NCBI GenBank assembly: GCA_025041175.1
Contig: JAKCFJ010000003.1
Span: 248,001 to 312,000, forward strand
Direction of reading: 5' to 3'
DNA length: 64,000 nt
Source of the DNA: Halobacteriales archaeon YIM A00010
GTDB taxonomy: Archaea > Halobacteriota > Halobacteria > Halobacteriales > Haloarculaceae
Positions within the stretch are counted from its first letter, which is position 1. Each line of letters starts with the position of its first letter. Positions 27,028 through 35,591 of this stretch are shown in pieces. The notes under the pieces were generated by a model. The model saw only the letters and a program-made list of their open reading frames with translations, had not been told where the DNA came from and ran no database searches. The position numbers and the translations under genes are program-made.

Positions 27028-27657
27028 CTACGCTGCCTCGGCGACGAACTGCGTAATGATCCGGCTTTCGGTCCTGTGATGCAGTTTACTCGCTGCTGAT
27101 TTGTTGATGTCGAGAGTTTCTGCCAACTCGGTGAGCGTACACCCTCGTGGAGTGTCGTAGTAGCCGTGCTCCACGGCCTCGATAATGAACTCCCACTGGC
27201 GATCCGTGAGCAGTTCGCTGGGATCGTACGATTGGGTCACTGAGACGATCTCGTGCGGAAGGTCGGCCGCTGCTAGCTCGTCCGAATACTCCGACAGCTG
27301 CTCCTGTGAGGCTATCAGTTCCCCGGAGAACCATCCGTCTCGAAGGGTAACGGGATAGTTTGGAAGTGTCTTCGCCGCGCGGACCGCGTTGTACGAGTCC
27401 GATACGGGAATAATGAGCTGGAGCAGCACTGTCTCCGCATCGGTATGGAGCACCTCGTACGAACGCACCTCGCTCCCCTCGAGCTGGTGAACGAGTGTGT
27501 CGCCGTCCGGCGTCGATACTTCGACGATTTCGAGGAGAGTGTCGTTTCTCGGCTGAACCGCCAGCACCTTGAATTCGGCGTCCGGGAACTCGGTCGAGAT
27601 ATCGGCCAACCGATCCGCCGCCGCCACACCGTCGATCTTCACGCGTACGCGAGGCAT
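27028..27657 (-). CDS. HTH_10 (Bat-like) regulator
   Basis: Regulator of 209 residues with an N-terminal sensor-like domain (MPRVRVKIDGVAAADRLAD) and a C-terminal HTH_10 segment (LTDRQWEFIIEAVEHGYYD, CTLTELAETLDINKSAASKL). The start at 27657 is preferred because sequence before it is Lys/Cys-rich and unlike this family. It is transcribed away from the flavin reductase operon that begins at 27868, so it may control that operon through the 210-bp shared region. Confidence 0.83.
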   Translation of the reverse strand: MPRVRVKIDGVAAADRLADISTEFPDAEFKVLAVQPRNDTLLEIVEVSTPDGDTLVHQLEGSEVRSYEVLHTDAETVLLQLIIPVSDSYNAVRAAKTLPNYPVTLRDGWFSGELIASQEQLSEYSDELAAADLPHEIVSVTQSYDPSELLTDRQWEFIIEAVEHGYYDTPRGCTLTELAETLDINKSAASKLHHRTESRIITQFVAEAA

Positions 27658-27867
27658 AGCAGTAGAGTCGGTTTTCAAGCACTTAAACAGATACACATGT
27701 GTCCATACAGAGCCACGATGGTCTCGCGACTAATACACCACGTAGCTGCAATGACTCCACAACACGAGATCCGAAACGAAGCGAGTGAACGGCTCTATCG
27801 AACCGGCAGCTCCCAGGCGAGGAGCAATCACGCGCAGGCGCGTTCCGAGACGGGAGGGCACTGAGCG

Positions 27868-28458
27868 ATGATGCCGGCTTTCTCTCCGAAAATCCTCGTT
27901 GTGCAGGGAACTGTTCGTGATGGACGGAATTCGATCCATCCCGCCCGCTACGTCACCGATCGATTCCAGGAAAACGGGTACGATGTCGAACTATTCGACA
28001 TGAAGGAGCACGAGATTCCGCCGCTCACGACGCCGCGATACATGAGTACCGATCCACACCCAGACGTTGACACGTTCGGCAAGAAGGTCGAAGCAGCGGA
28101 CTCGATCGTGATCGTCGCGCCGGAGTACAACCACTCGATCCCCGGCACGCTGAAGAACCTGCTCGACCACCTGTATCCCGAATACGAGGACACAGCGTTT
28201 TCGTACGTCACCGTGTCAGCGGGTGGGTTCGGCGGCGTCAGAGCACTCAGCCATCTCCACGACATCACGCTGGAATTCGACGCCCATCCCGGTCCTGACC
28301 TCCCCGTCTCGAACGTGGGCGAGGTCTTCGACGACGACGGCACTCTCATCGACGAGACGTACGAGGATGCGTTCGAGGAGTTCGTCGAAGTGGTCGTCGA
28401 GCACGCCGAACAGTTCGCTCCGTCTGCTGTCGGTGCTACTCGGGAGGCCGACGTATGA
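27868..28458 (+). CDS. NADPH-dependent FMN reductase-like flavoprotein
   Basis: Flavodoxin-fold reductase of 196 residues. The FMN phosphate loop is GTVRDGRNSIHPARYV near residue 13, the isoalloxazine loop is APEYNHSIPGTLKNLLDHL near residue 90, and a Gly-rich SAGGFGGVRAL loop follows. It matches the NAD(P)H-dependent FMN reductase / azoreductase superfamily. The start is ATGATG at 27868, with no decisive evidence between the two. Its stop overlaps the next start (ATGA), so it is the first gene of a tightly coupled three-gene operon. Confidence 0.87.
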   Translation: MMPAFSPKILVVQGTVRDGRNSIHPARYVTDRFQENGYDVELFDMKEHEIPPLTTPRYMSTDPHPDVDTFGKKVEAADSIVIVAPEYNHSIPGTLKNLLDHLYPEYEDTAFSYVTVSAGGFGGVRALSHLHDITLEFDAHPGPDLPVSNVGEVFDDDGTLIDETYEDAFEEFVEVVVEHAEQFAPSAVGATREADV

Positions 28459-28871
28459 ATCACGTCGAATCCACTGTCAGTGAGTGGCCCGGCGTCGAAG
28501 TCGATTCGCACGACCGTGGCGGCGGGCGGGAATTCACTCTCGATGGGCGGGAGATCGGCCACGTCCACGGTGGTACGCTCGTCGACGTTCCGTTCGCCAC
28601 ACGCGTCCGTGATATCCTCATCGAGGAGGAACGGGCCGAAAAACACCACGTCATGCCCGATTCTGGGTGGGTCTCCTATCGCGTCCAATCGGACGAAGAC
28701 ATCGAGGGAGCGCTCTGGCTCCTCCGCGTCGCGTACCTCTACCACGTGGTCACGACGCAAAAGCACGAGAAACACCCCACAGGAGACGCGGTCGATATCG
28801 ACGCGGCACTCGCCGGATTGGATATGAGCCACGCGTTGGAAGACGTGTTCCACGAAGAGAGGGCCCCATGA
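28455..28871 (+). CDS. DUF5519 ('luciferase family') protein
   Basis: Protein of 138 residues matching DUF5519, often named luciferase domain protein without evidence of light production. Visible blocks are WPGVEVDSHDRGGGREFTL, REIGHVHGGTLVDVPF, and HHVMPDSGWVSYRV. It overlaps both the upstream flavin reductase and the downstream MFS gene by ATGA, so all three are likely made together. The link with a flavin reductase is suggestive of redox or ligand sensing, but the real role is unknown. Confidence 0.75.
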   Translation: MNHVESTVSEWPGVEVDSHDRGGGREFTLDGREIGHVHGGTLVDVPFATRVRDILIEEERAEKHHVMPDSGWVSYRVQSDEDIEGALWLLRVAYLYHVVTTQKHEKHPTGDAVDIDAALAGLDMSHALEDVFHEERAP

Positions 28872-30136
28872 GCGGCGGGACGACACTCCCACGCCCACGG
28901 CTCGCCCAGGCGACGCTGTTGCTTGCAAGTATGCTGACCATCATGGCGGGGGCAACGATTTCCCCGGCGCTGCCCGCCATTCAGCGGGCGTTTGGGAGTG
29001 GGCCGAACACAGCGGTGCTCGTCGGGCTCGTGCTCACGATGCACGGGCTGTTCATCGCGGTCGGATCGCCCCTCATCGGCGCGTTCGCTGACCGGTACGG
29101 TCGCCGGTGGTTATTACTCGTTTCGACAGTCGTCTACGCGCTCGCAGGGGGCTCGGGGTTCGTGCTCGATTCGCTCGTGGCAATTCTCGTTGGCCGGGCT
29201 GTGCTGGGACTGGCCGTTGCGGGCGTGATGGTGACGGTGACCGCGCTGATCACCGACTACTACGAGGGGAATCGCCGGGATACGATCCTCGGGAGACAGG
29301 GCGCGTTCATGTCCATCGGGGGCGTGGTGTTATTGCCGCTCGCGGGCGTGCTCGCCGATATCGGCTGGCGTGTGCCGTTCCTCGTCTACACGGTGGCGCT
29401 GGTACTCCTGCCGGCAATGGCGTTTGCATTACCCGAACCGGACCGCCGAGAACCCACCGGGGACCGTCCGACGAGCATCGACGATCTCCGCCAAACGCTC
29501 GCTCGATTTCCGCTTCGAACGCTCGCGCTCATCGTCGCGCTCGGGCTGGTCGGCCAGATCATTTTTTACATGATTCCTGTTCGGGTGCCGTTCTATCTCG
29601 AAGCACAGACGGGAGTAAGCGGATCGCTGATCGGCGCTGCGTTAGCAACGTCGACAGGTGCTGGTGGGGTCGCGTCGCTGCTGTATGGTCGTGTCCGCCG
29701 GTTTATGAGCGTGATCGGGATCGTCGCTCTCACGTTCGCGTTCATGAGTATCGGCTACATCGTCATCGGGGTAAGCGGGACGTTCATTGACATCATCGCT
29801 GGACTGGCACTCGCGGGTGCTGGCAGCGGATTCCTCCTGACGAACCTCAACGCGTGGATCGCGGCGGTTACCTCGGAAACCGTGCGCGGCCGTGCTCTCA
29901 GTGTGCTGACGAGCGCGTTCTTTCTCGGACAGTTCCTGTCACCGCTCGTGGTGGGACCGGTGAGCGATGGTGTCAGTCTGGGCGCGACGTTTCTCGGTGT
30001 CGGTGTGGCGCTGGCGGGTGGAGCAGTCGCGTTCGCTCTCGCGACCGTGTACGTCACGCCACCGACCGAATCCGAACCCGAGCCGATCGAGACACCACGC
30101 TCGCCGAACGAACACCCGACCAACCAGCTCGACTGA
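28868..30136 (+). CDS. MFS transporter (DHA1-like)
   Basis: Carrier of 422 residues, about twelve helices, with ATISPALPAIQRAFG in helix 1 and the MFS loop ADRYGRRWLLL after helix 2. The start ATG overlaps the DUF5519 stop codon; longer frames upstream lie inside that gene. The pattern fits the drug:proton antiporter branch. Being co-transcribed with a flavin reductase suggests export of a redox-active or toxic compound, which is inference. Confidence 0.82.
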   Translation: MSGGTTLPRPRLAQATLLLASMLTIMAGATISPALPAIQRAFGSGPNTAVLVGLVLTMHGLFIAVGSPLIGAFADRYGRRWLLLVSTVVYALAGGSGFVLDSLVAILVGRAVLGLAVAGVMVTVTALITDYYEGNRRDTILGRQGAFMSIGGVVLLPLAGVLADIGWRVPFLVYTVALVLLPAMAFALPEPDRREPTGDRPTSIDDLRQTLARFPLRTLALIVALGLVGQIIFYMIPVRVPFYLEAQTGVSGSLIGAALATSTGAGGVASLLYGRVRRFMSVIGIVALTFAFMSIGYIVIGVSGTFIDIIAGLALAGAGSGFLLTNLNAWIAAVTSETVRGRALSVLTSAFFLGQFLSPLVVGPVSDGVSLGATFLGVGVALAGGAVAFALATVYVTPPTESEPEPIETPRSPNEHPTNQLD

Positions 30137-30646
30137 CGAACGCACATAGATCATAACAAATGATGTGGAGAAATACAAGTAAGATTTCGTACTGACGTAC
30201 TTGGCGATCAGCACGCCGAGCTCGTGGAGCTGACACAGACGCTCGTTCGAAACACAGTAACCTTCCCGAGTAAGGCCGGAACACATCGAACTTCAGCAAG
30301 GTGGTGAGCGAGAAGCACGAGAGGCCGAATTAGTTGTCAAAGCTGATTCGTATGAGTTGCTTCACTGAAGAACATTGTCTCTTGCTACCGATGATCAGGT
30401 TTTGATGAATCCCTCACGAGAAATCGTGAAAAGACTGTTTACACATCGATGACGGGGGATCGTTGGGTAAGAAGTACGAGGCCATGCTGAAAGTCACTCC
30501 CTCAACCCGAGTACGCTACCCTCAGGGAAGAGGGATTATTTACTGAGTACTGCTATGCCCTCCTCGAATAACCAATCACGCCTTGAAATGACTAGTCACG
30601 CTGTACTGACGTCAGTTTATCGGCGGCTCCTTGCGGGTGAGGTGGT
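30137..30646. other. Intergenic region, possible degenerate sequence
   Basis: Half a kilobase between converging genes. Short protein-like runs appear in different frames near 30190-30340 (for example DQHAELVELTQTLVRN) but are broken by stops, so this may be the remains of a gene. Nothing is identifiable. Confidence 0.3.
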
Positions 30647-31279
30647 TCACAGTTCCCGAAACAGTGCAGTCATCAGCCGGTTCTCGGTGCGGATACATAG
30701 GTTGGCGAAGTCCATGACGAGGCCTCTGACGGCGTAGACGAGCGTGAATCCCAGCAGCGACGCCCCGACAGCGCCAACGATGTCGATGGGGTAGTGAACG
30801 CCGACGTACACCCGGCTGACCCCCACCAGCGAAGCAAGACCTAGCGCAACGAGTCCGGCTCGCTTCCGATTCTGCAGATAGAACACTGGCCACGCGAACG
30901 CAAACACGACCGTCGTGTGCTGGCTCGGGAACGAGTTCTCCGGTGCGTCCACGAGCAGCGTTTCGTAGCCGACCATGTACGGCGCAGGGTGGCTGTAGAA
31001 CTGCCCCATCACGTACGAGATGATGAGACTCACGACGATCGTAACGAAAATGAACACCGACTTCGACTTTCCCTTCTCGGTAGTGAACCAAGGAGTAAAG
31101 AGCGCCATCCTGACACCCGAGTCAGCTTGCTCCGCTCCGGAGGTGAGCCAGAGATAGAGAAGCGTTACCGGAATCAGGTAGACGAGCTTCTCGGCCGCGA
31201 ATACCATCAGCTCGTTCAGGAGCGGCGTCCCTGTGTGGCCCGCATAGAACTGAAGGACGTGATGTCCTCCGGGGTTCAT
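30647..31279 (-). CDS. PAP2-family membrane phosphatase
   Basis: Integral membrane phosphatase of 210 residues with about five helices. The acid-phosphatase signature is split as usual: SFPSQHTTVVFAFAW (PSxH motif, about 116) and SRVYVGVHYPIDIVG (SRxxxxxHxxxD, about 155). The first motif block K..R P is not obvious, which is common in distant members. Likely acts on polyprenyl or lipid phosphates at the outer face. The upstream 560 bp shows no gene. Confidence 0.83.
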   Translation of the reverse strand: MNPGGHHVLQFYAGHTGTPLLNELMVFAAEKLVYLIPVTLLYLWLTSGAEQADSGVRMALFTPWFTTEKGKSKSVFIFVTIVVSLIISYVMGQFYSHPAPYMVGYETLLVDAPENSFPSQHTTVVFAFAWPVFYLQNRKRAGLVALGLASLVGVSRVYVGVHYPIDIVGAVGASLLGFTLVYAVRGLVMDFANLCIRTENRLMTALFREL

Positions 31280-31842
31280 CGTTGCTCCGTCGTGCTGTCT
31301 GTTAGGACGTTGTACGACTCGTCTTCCGTTCCGACACAGTTGTGGTCGTCTACGGCAGTTACGCCGCCATACTGCTTTGTCAGAGCTCCCGGCTCGATTG
31401 CTGTCATGCGATGCTGGCTATTCTGCGTCCCGTATTAAACGCAGACGATCGTTTGTATCGAATACCGTCAGTATATGGCTCTATACCGTTGTTTTGTCTC
31501 GATGCGACTGATGAGAATTCGCGGGAGACCGTACGGGAATCGTGGAAGGAATTATGAGTGAAGGAGCAGGTTGCTGATCCACCACGTTGCTTTGGCAGCT
31601 CACAAATAGTAACAGTATTCGAAAGCGATACACCGACAAGATGGAGCTGAATACCGAGATACACAGCCGCGATGTTGCTTCGGTCTACAAGATCCACGCT
31701 GCCGTCCAAACATCCATTGAGGCGGGCGTTTCGGCATAGCTCGGGAAACGAACCGCCTCGTCTGTCGTCCGTATCTGAACACCACCCGCCGGCCGGCAAG
31801 ATAGAAGCGATGACTTATTAATATCCCCGGACAGCGCAAAAT
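31280..31842. promoter_or_regulatory. Divergent intergenic region with TATA box for the GNAT gene
   Basis: TTATTAATAT at 31815-31824 sits 19-28 bases before the ATG at 31843, fitting a leaderless promoter. The remaining 500 bp between the divergent PAP2 and GNAT genes has no convincing frame. Confidence 0.45.
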
Positions 31843-32463
31843 ATGACCTCACTGTTTCCAGAACGAATCGAGACTGACCGCTTGGTGCTCGAACAGCTCT
31901 GTCACGAAAAGGTTGATCTCTTCGAGTATTACCGCCACCTCTCGGAATGCGAAGAGGATATTGAGGAGGTGCTAGAATACATCGCTGGCTTCGACCCTCA
32001 CCAAACCCCGAAGGAGACGAAAGAGTTCATCGACGATGCTGAGGACAGCTGGGACAAAGATGAGATGGCGTGGTACGTCATCCGACCAAAGGAGGCTGAA
32101 GACGGAGCCGGAGAAATCGCAGGTGGAGCGCTTCTGGAGGTGGACTGGGACCGGCGTGCTGGTACCCTCGGCATCTGGCTCCGTAAGCCGTTCTGGGGGC
32201 GTGGATACGCGAGCGAACGTGCATCGGCACTGTTAGATGTGACATTCAACCGGCTGGATCTCGAAATCGCCAAGATCACATGCGAAATTGATAACGAAAA
32301 ATCAAGGAAAGCCATCGAAAAGTACGTCGAAGCATACGGAGGACAGTACGACGGAGTCCTCCGTCACTATGCAGTGGATACTGATGGTACTCCTATCGAT
32401 TACCATAATTATAGCATTCTACGAGAACAGTATCTGGCATCGGCTGAACAGGGCAGCGAGTGA
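31843..32463 (+). CDS. GNAT N-acetyltransferase (RimJ/RimL type)
   Basis: Acetyl-CoA dependent acetyltransferase of 206 residues. The opening FPERIETDRLVLEQL is typical of RimJ/RimL-type enzymes. The acetyl-CoA loop is KPFWGRGYASERASAL at about 118, followed by LEIAKITCEIDNEKSRKAIEKY, the expected final motif of the fold. The target could be a protein N-terminus or a small amine; not resolvable. Confidence 0.85.
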   Translation: MTSLFPERIETDRLVLEQLCHEKVDLFEYYRHLSECEEDIEEVLEYIAGFDPHQTPKETKEFIDDAEDSWDKDEMAWYVIRPKEAEDGAGEIAGGALLEVDWDRRAGTLGIWLRKPFWGRGYASERASALLDVTFNRLDLEIAKITCEIDNEKSRKAIEKYVEAYGGQYDGVLRHYAVDTDGTPIDYHNYSILREQYLASAEQGSE

Positions 32464-32519
32464 GCCGAGCCGGGTCAACGTATCAGGCGAATCAGATGCC
32501 GGCTCTGGTTCGGAGTGTT

Positions 32520-33872
32520 TCACTCGTCATCCGATACTGATTCCTCTTTTTGTGCTCCCTCTTTGTAGATCCGGAGCGATGCAATCCGGGCTCCCTCGAC
32601 GTCAGCGACGGAGAGCACGTAGCCATCGACAGTGATCCGGTCGTCGACTTCGGGAGCGCGACCGAGACGATCCAGTACGAGGCCGCCGATGGTGCCGAAC
32701 TCGGCCGTCTCGAATGCAGCGCCCAGTCGCCGGTTGACGGTGGAGACGGGTACCGAGCCGTCGACAATATAGGCATCGTCACGACGGTCGATCGACGGCT
32801 CGTCGGCATCGAACTCGTCGCGGATATCACCGACAACCTGTTCGACGATATCTTCGACGGTCACGAGTCCTTCGAAGACGCCCCATTCGTCGATCACTGC
32901 GGCCATTTGTCCCCGATCGCGCTGGAACTGTGCTAAGATATCTGAAATCGGAGTTGTCTCGGGTACGATTGGTATGTCGCGTGCGATATCGCTAGCTGTC
33001 ATGGACTCTTGGAAGCCATCGTCTTCGCCGGATTCAGTCGCTCGTAGTACGTCCTTGACATCGACGAAACCAACCATCTGATCGGGCTCTTCGGCGTCAA
33101 GAATTGGATAACGGGTGTGGTCTGCATCGACAATCAGCGAGCGAAGCTCCGAAAGCGGGAGATCGCCGGCAACGGTCACGACATCCGGTCGAGGAACCAT
33201 TACTTCTCGGGCGATCGTGTCGTCGAGTTTGAATATTTGCTCGATCATCTCAACCTCGGTCGTGTCGATTTGTCCCTCGCGACCGGCTCGGGCTAGCACA
33301 GTCCGAATTTCCTCTTCAGTGAGCGTCTCATCGGTCTCTGAGGCGGGCGGAATCCCGATCAACCGCGTAAAACGGTTCGCCGTTCCATTGAAAACGACGA
33401 TCCCAGGGACGAACAAGTAGTAAAAAAGTTTCATCGGTGGCGAGACCAACAAGGCGATACGCTCGGGCTGGGCGATAGAGATCGTCTTCGGTGCGAGCTC
33501 GCCGAAGACGACGTGGAGAAACGTAATGACGCTGAACCCGATGATAAAGGCGACGAAGTGGAGTACGCTCTCGGAAAGGACCGGCGCAAGCACTGGCTCG
33601 AGTAGCGCCGCAATAGCTGGTTCGCCGAGCCATCCCAGACCGAGCGAGGCGATGGTGATCCCAAGTTGCGTGACTGCGAGGTAGTCATCAAGATTGTTGA
33701 CGGCTTCTTGGAGGATCGACGATCCCGTCCGCCCTTCTCCGACGAGTTGCTCGACGGCCGAGGAGCGCACGCGCACGTAGGCGAACTCCGCGGCAACAAA
33801 GAAGCCGTTCAGGAACACCAGCACGAACGCGCCGGTAAGTCGCGCCACCGAAATCGCGATATCTACCATCAA
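32520..33872 (-). CDS. CNNM/CBS membrane protein with CorC_HlyC domain
   Basis: Membrane protein of 450 residues: a DUF21/CNNM transmembrane domain (about 5-190, FLNGFFVAAEFAYVRVRSS then LGLGWLGEPAIAALLEPV), a paired CBS module (about 215-345, VMVPRPDVVTV and DIVEQVVGDIRDE), and a C-terminal CorC_HlyC domain (about 360-440, RRLGAAFETAEFGTIGGLVL). This family is linked to magnesium or sodium handling, with nucleotide sensing by the CBS pair. A paralogue without the last domain lies at 41777-42844. Confidence 0.88.
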   Translation of the reverse strand: MMVDIAISVARLTGAFVLVFLNGFFVAAEFAYVRVRSSAVEQLVGEGRTGSSILQEAVNNLDDYLAVTQLGITIASLGLGWLGEPAIAALLEPVLAPVLSESVLHFVAFIIGFSVITFLHVVFGELAPKTISIAQPERIALLVSPPMKLFYYLFVPGIVVFNGTANRFTRLIGIPPASETDETLTEEEIRTVLARAGREGQIDTTEVEMIEQIFKLDDTIAREVMVPRPDVVTVAGDLPLSELRSLIVDADHTRYPILDAEEPDQMVGFVDVKDVLRATESGEDDGFQESMTASDIARDIPIVPETTPISDILAQFQRDRGQMAAVIDEWGVFEGLVTVEDIVEQVVGDIRDEFDADEPSIDRRDDAYIVDGSVPVSTVNRRLGAAFETAEFGTIGGLVLDRLGRAPEVDDRITVDGYVLSVADVEGARIASLRIYKEGAQKEESVSDDE

Positions 33873-34143
33873 GTCCTCCGCTCTGGCCGCGTGGTCTCGA
33901 ACTCTACCTGCTTGAGATCTCTCTCAACCGTGGCCATAACATTCGGTATACTCATGCCCGAGGTAGGGACTGGAAGCTAAATAGTTCCGTGGGAATACGA
34001 CAGGGCGGTTCGCCGACACCGATACTGTTCAAGTCATCACAGATACTGTCGGACAGCGGTGATCGCGTCTCGGCTGCTGGTGAACCGACAGACATCAGCT
34101 CCGTAAGGGGACTTATACTTGGAGAGTACGAACGGCACATATC

Positions 34144-35583
34144 ATGTCGTCGCTTGCCACTGCTCGTGTCGCGTGTACGTCACCACAGTTCGTCGAGCAG
34201 GCGACAGAGACGGAACTCGGAGACTGGCTCTCTTATTTCGATCCCGCTATCGTTCTCCTCACAGGTTGCTCAGCTCCACGGGCGGCCAGTATCCTCCGAC
34301 GATACATCGGGTCGGAGCCAGTGGTTTTCCATCCGACGGACAACGCTTCCGTGAGCGGTCCACGCGCCATCGAAGGTGTTCAGTTCGTGTTCGTCCCAAC
34401 GACACAGGTGCTTTCCGAGATTCAAGGCTACGAGCGCCACGATCTCGACCCGGACACGCCGACCTACGTCGTGAGCGATCTGCTCGAGTTGAACGTGGAC
34501 ACCACGAGGCTTTCGACCACACTGATCGGCCGTGAGGATTACGCGACAGCCCTGACTCCGGATCGGCTCGCTGGCGACTACGTTCACGTTTCGACGCAGC
34601 TCCCGGCAGGATATCGTTGTGAGTGGAACGGATTAACGGTCGTTGGGGGTGGTGGCGACGCTGGGGTGGGGGAGACGCCGCTATCCGCCCTCGACTGTCG
34701 GACGGACGGCCGGGTACTTGCGCAGGAACTGAAACGGACGCGGATCGGCATCCGGGCACTCGACGGCGTCGGTCGGCGCCGCGCACAGCGACTGCGGAAG
34801 GCAGGCTTCACCACTCGTGCGTCCATCGCCGACGCGACCCAAAGCACTCTTGCCGACATCGACGGCGTCGGACGGACGACTGCCGACCGGATCCAAAAGA
34901 GCGCGCGGGCGATCGCTCGGGGGGAGGTCGTCCGCGAAGCCGAAACGCTGCTCCCGAACGGCGATCCGATCTACATCGACATCGAAACCGATGGGCTCTC
35001 TCCCACGATTACGTGGCTCATCGGGGTCCTCGATGGATCGGCCGACGATGGGGACTACACCGCCTTCCTACAGACGGATCCCGACGATCCGGGCGGAGCG
35101 ATCGAGGAGTTCATGAGCTGGTACACGGACCACGCCAGCCACCGCCCGATCGTGGCGTACAACGGCTGGGCCTTCGACTTCGAGGTCCTTCACGATCACA
35201 TTATCGAGTACTGTCCACAGTACCAGACGGACTGGACCAACACCTACCGGTTCGATCCGTACCGGTGGGCCGTCGAGGAGGGGAACGCGATCCTTCCGGG
35301 ACGGACAAACGCGCTCGAGGACGTTGCCGCTGCGCTCGGCCACGAGCGAACGGGGACCGGGTTGACCGGGGCCGCAGTCGCCCGCGCCTACCAGCAGTGG
35401 ATGGCTGACCGGTCGTCGGAAACTGAACTCGACTGGGACCGGTTCATATCCTATTGCGAGGACGATGTCCGGGCGTTGGCTGTTATTTATGAAGCGATCG
35501 ATGCGAGTGGCCGGCTCATCTCCAATGATGAGCCGTCGCGTGACAGCAACGCGACCACCCAAGCAACGCTGTCGGACTGGTGA
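34144..35583 (+). CDS. mrfB: MrfB/YprB-like DEDD exonuclease with helix-hairpin-helix
   Basis: Protein of 479 residues. An N-terminal domain of about 190 residues precedes helix-hairpin-helix repeats (IRALDGVGRRRAQRLRKAG at about 202 and LADIDGVGRTTADRI at about 236). The RNase H-like exonuclease follows: IYIDIETDGLSP (Asp, Glu) at about 277, YNGWAFDFEVL at about 339, and SYCEDDVRAL at about 438, the DEDD set. It is followed by a DUF1998 helicase gene after 8 bp. In Bacillus the same pair (MrfB exonuclease and MrfA helicase) repairs mitomycin damage. Same role here is inference from gene pairing and domains. Confidence 0.8.
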   Translation: MSSLATARVACTSPQFVEQATETELGDWLSYFDPAIVLLTGCSAPRAASILRRYIGSEPVVFHPTDNASVSGPRAIEGVQFVFVPTTQVLSEIQGYERHDLDPDTPTYVVSDLLELNVDTTRLSTTLIGREDYATALTPDRLAGDYVHVSTQLPAGYRCEWNGLTVVGGGGDAGVGETPLSALDCRTDGRVLAQELKRTRIGIRALDGVGRRRAQRLRKAGFTTRASIADATQSTLADIDGVGRTTADRIQKSARAIARGEVVREAETLLPNGDPIYIDIETDGLSPTITWLIGVLDGSADDGDYTAFLQTDPDDPGGAIEEFMSWYTDHASHRPIVAYNGWAFDFEVLHDHIIEYCPQYQTDWTNTYRFDPYRWAVEEGNAILPGRTNALEDVAAALGHERTGTGLTGAAVARAYQQWMADRSSETELDWDRFISYCEDDVRALAVIYEAIDASGRLISNDEPSRDSNATTQATLSDW

Positions 35584-35591
35584 GAACAAAC

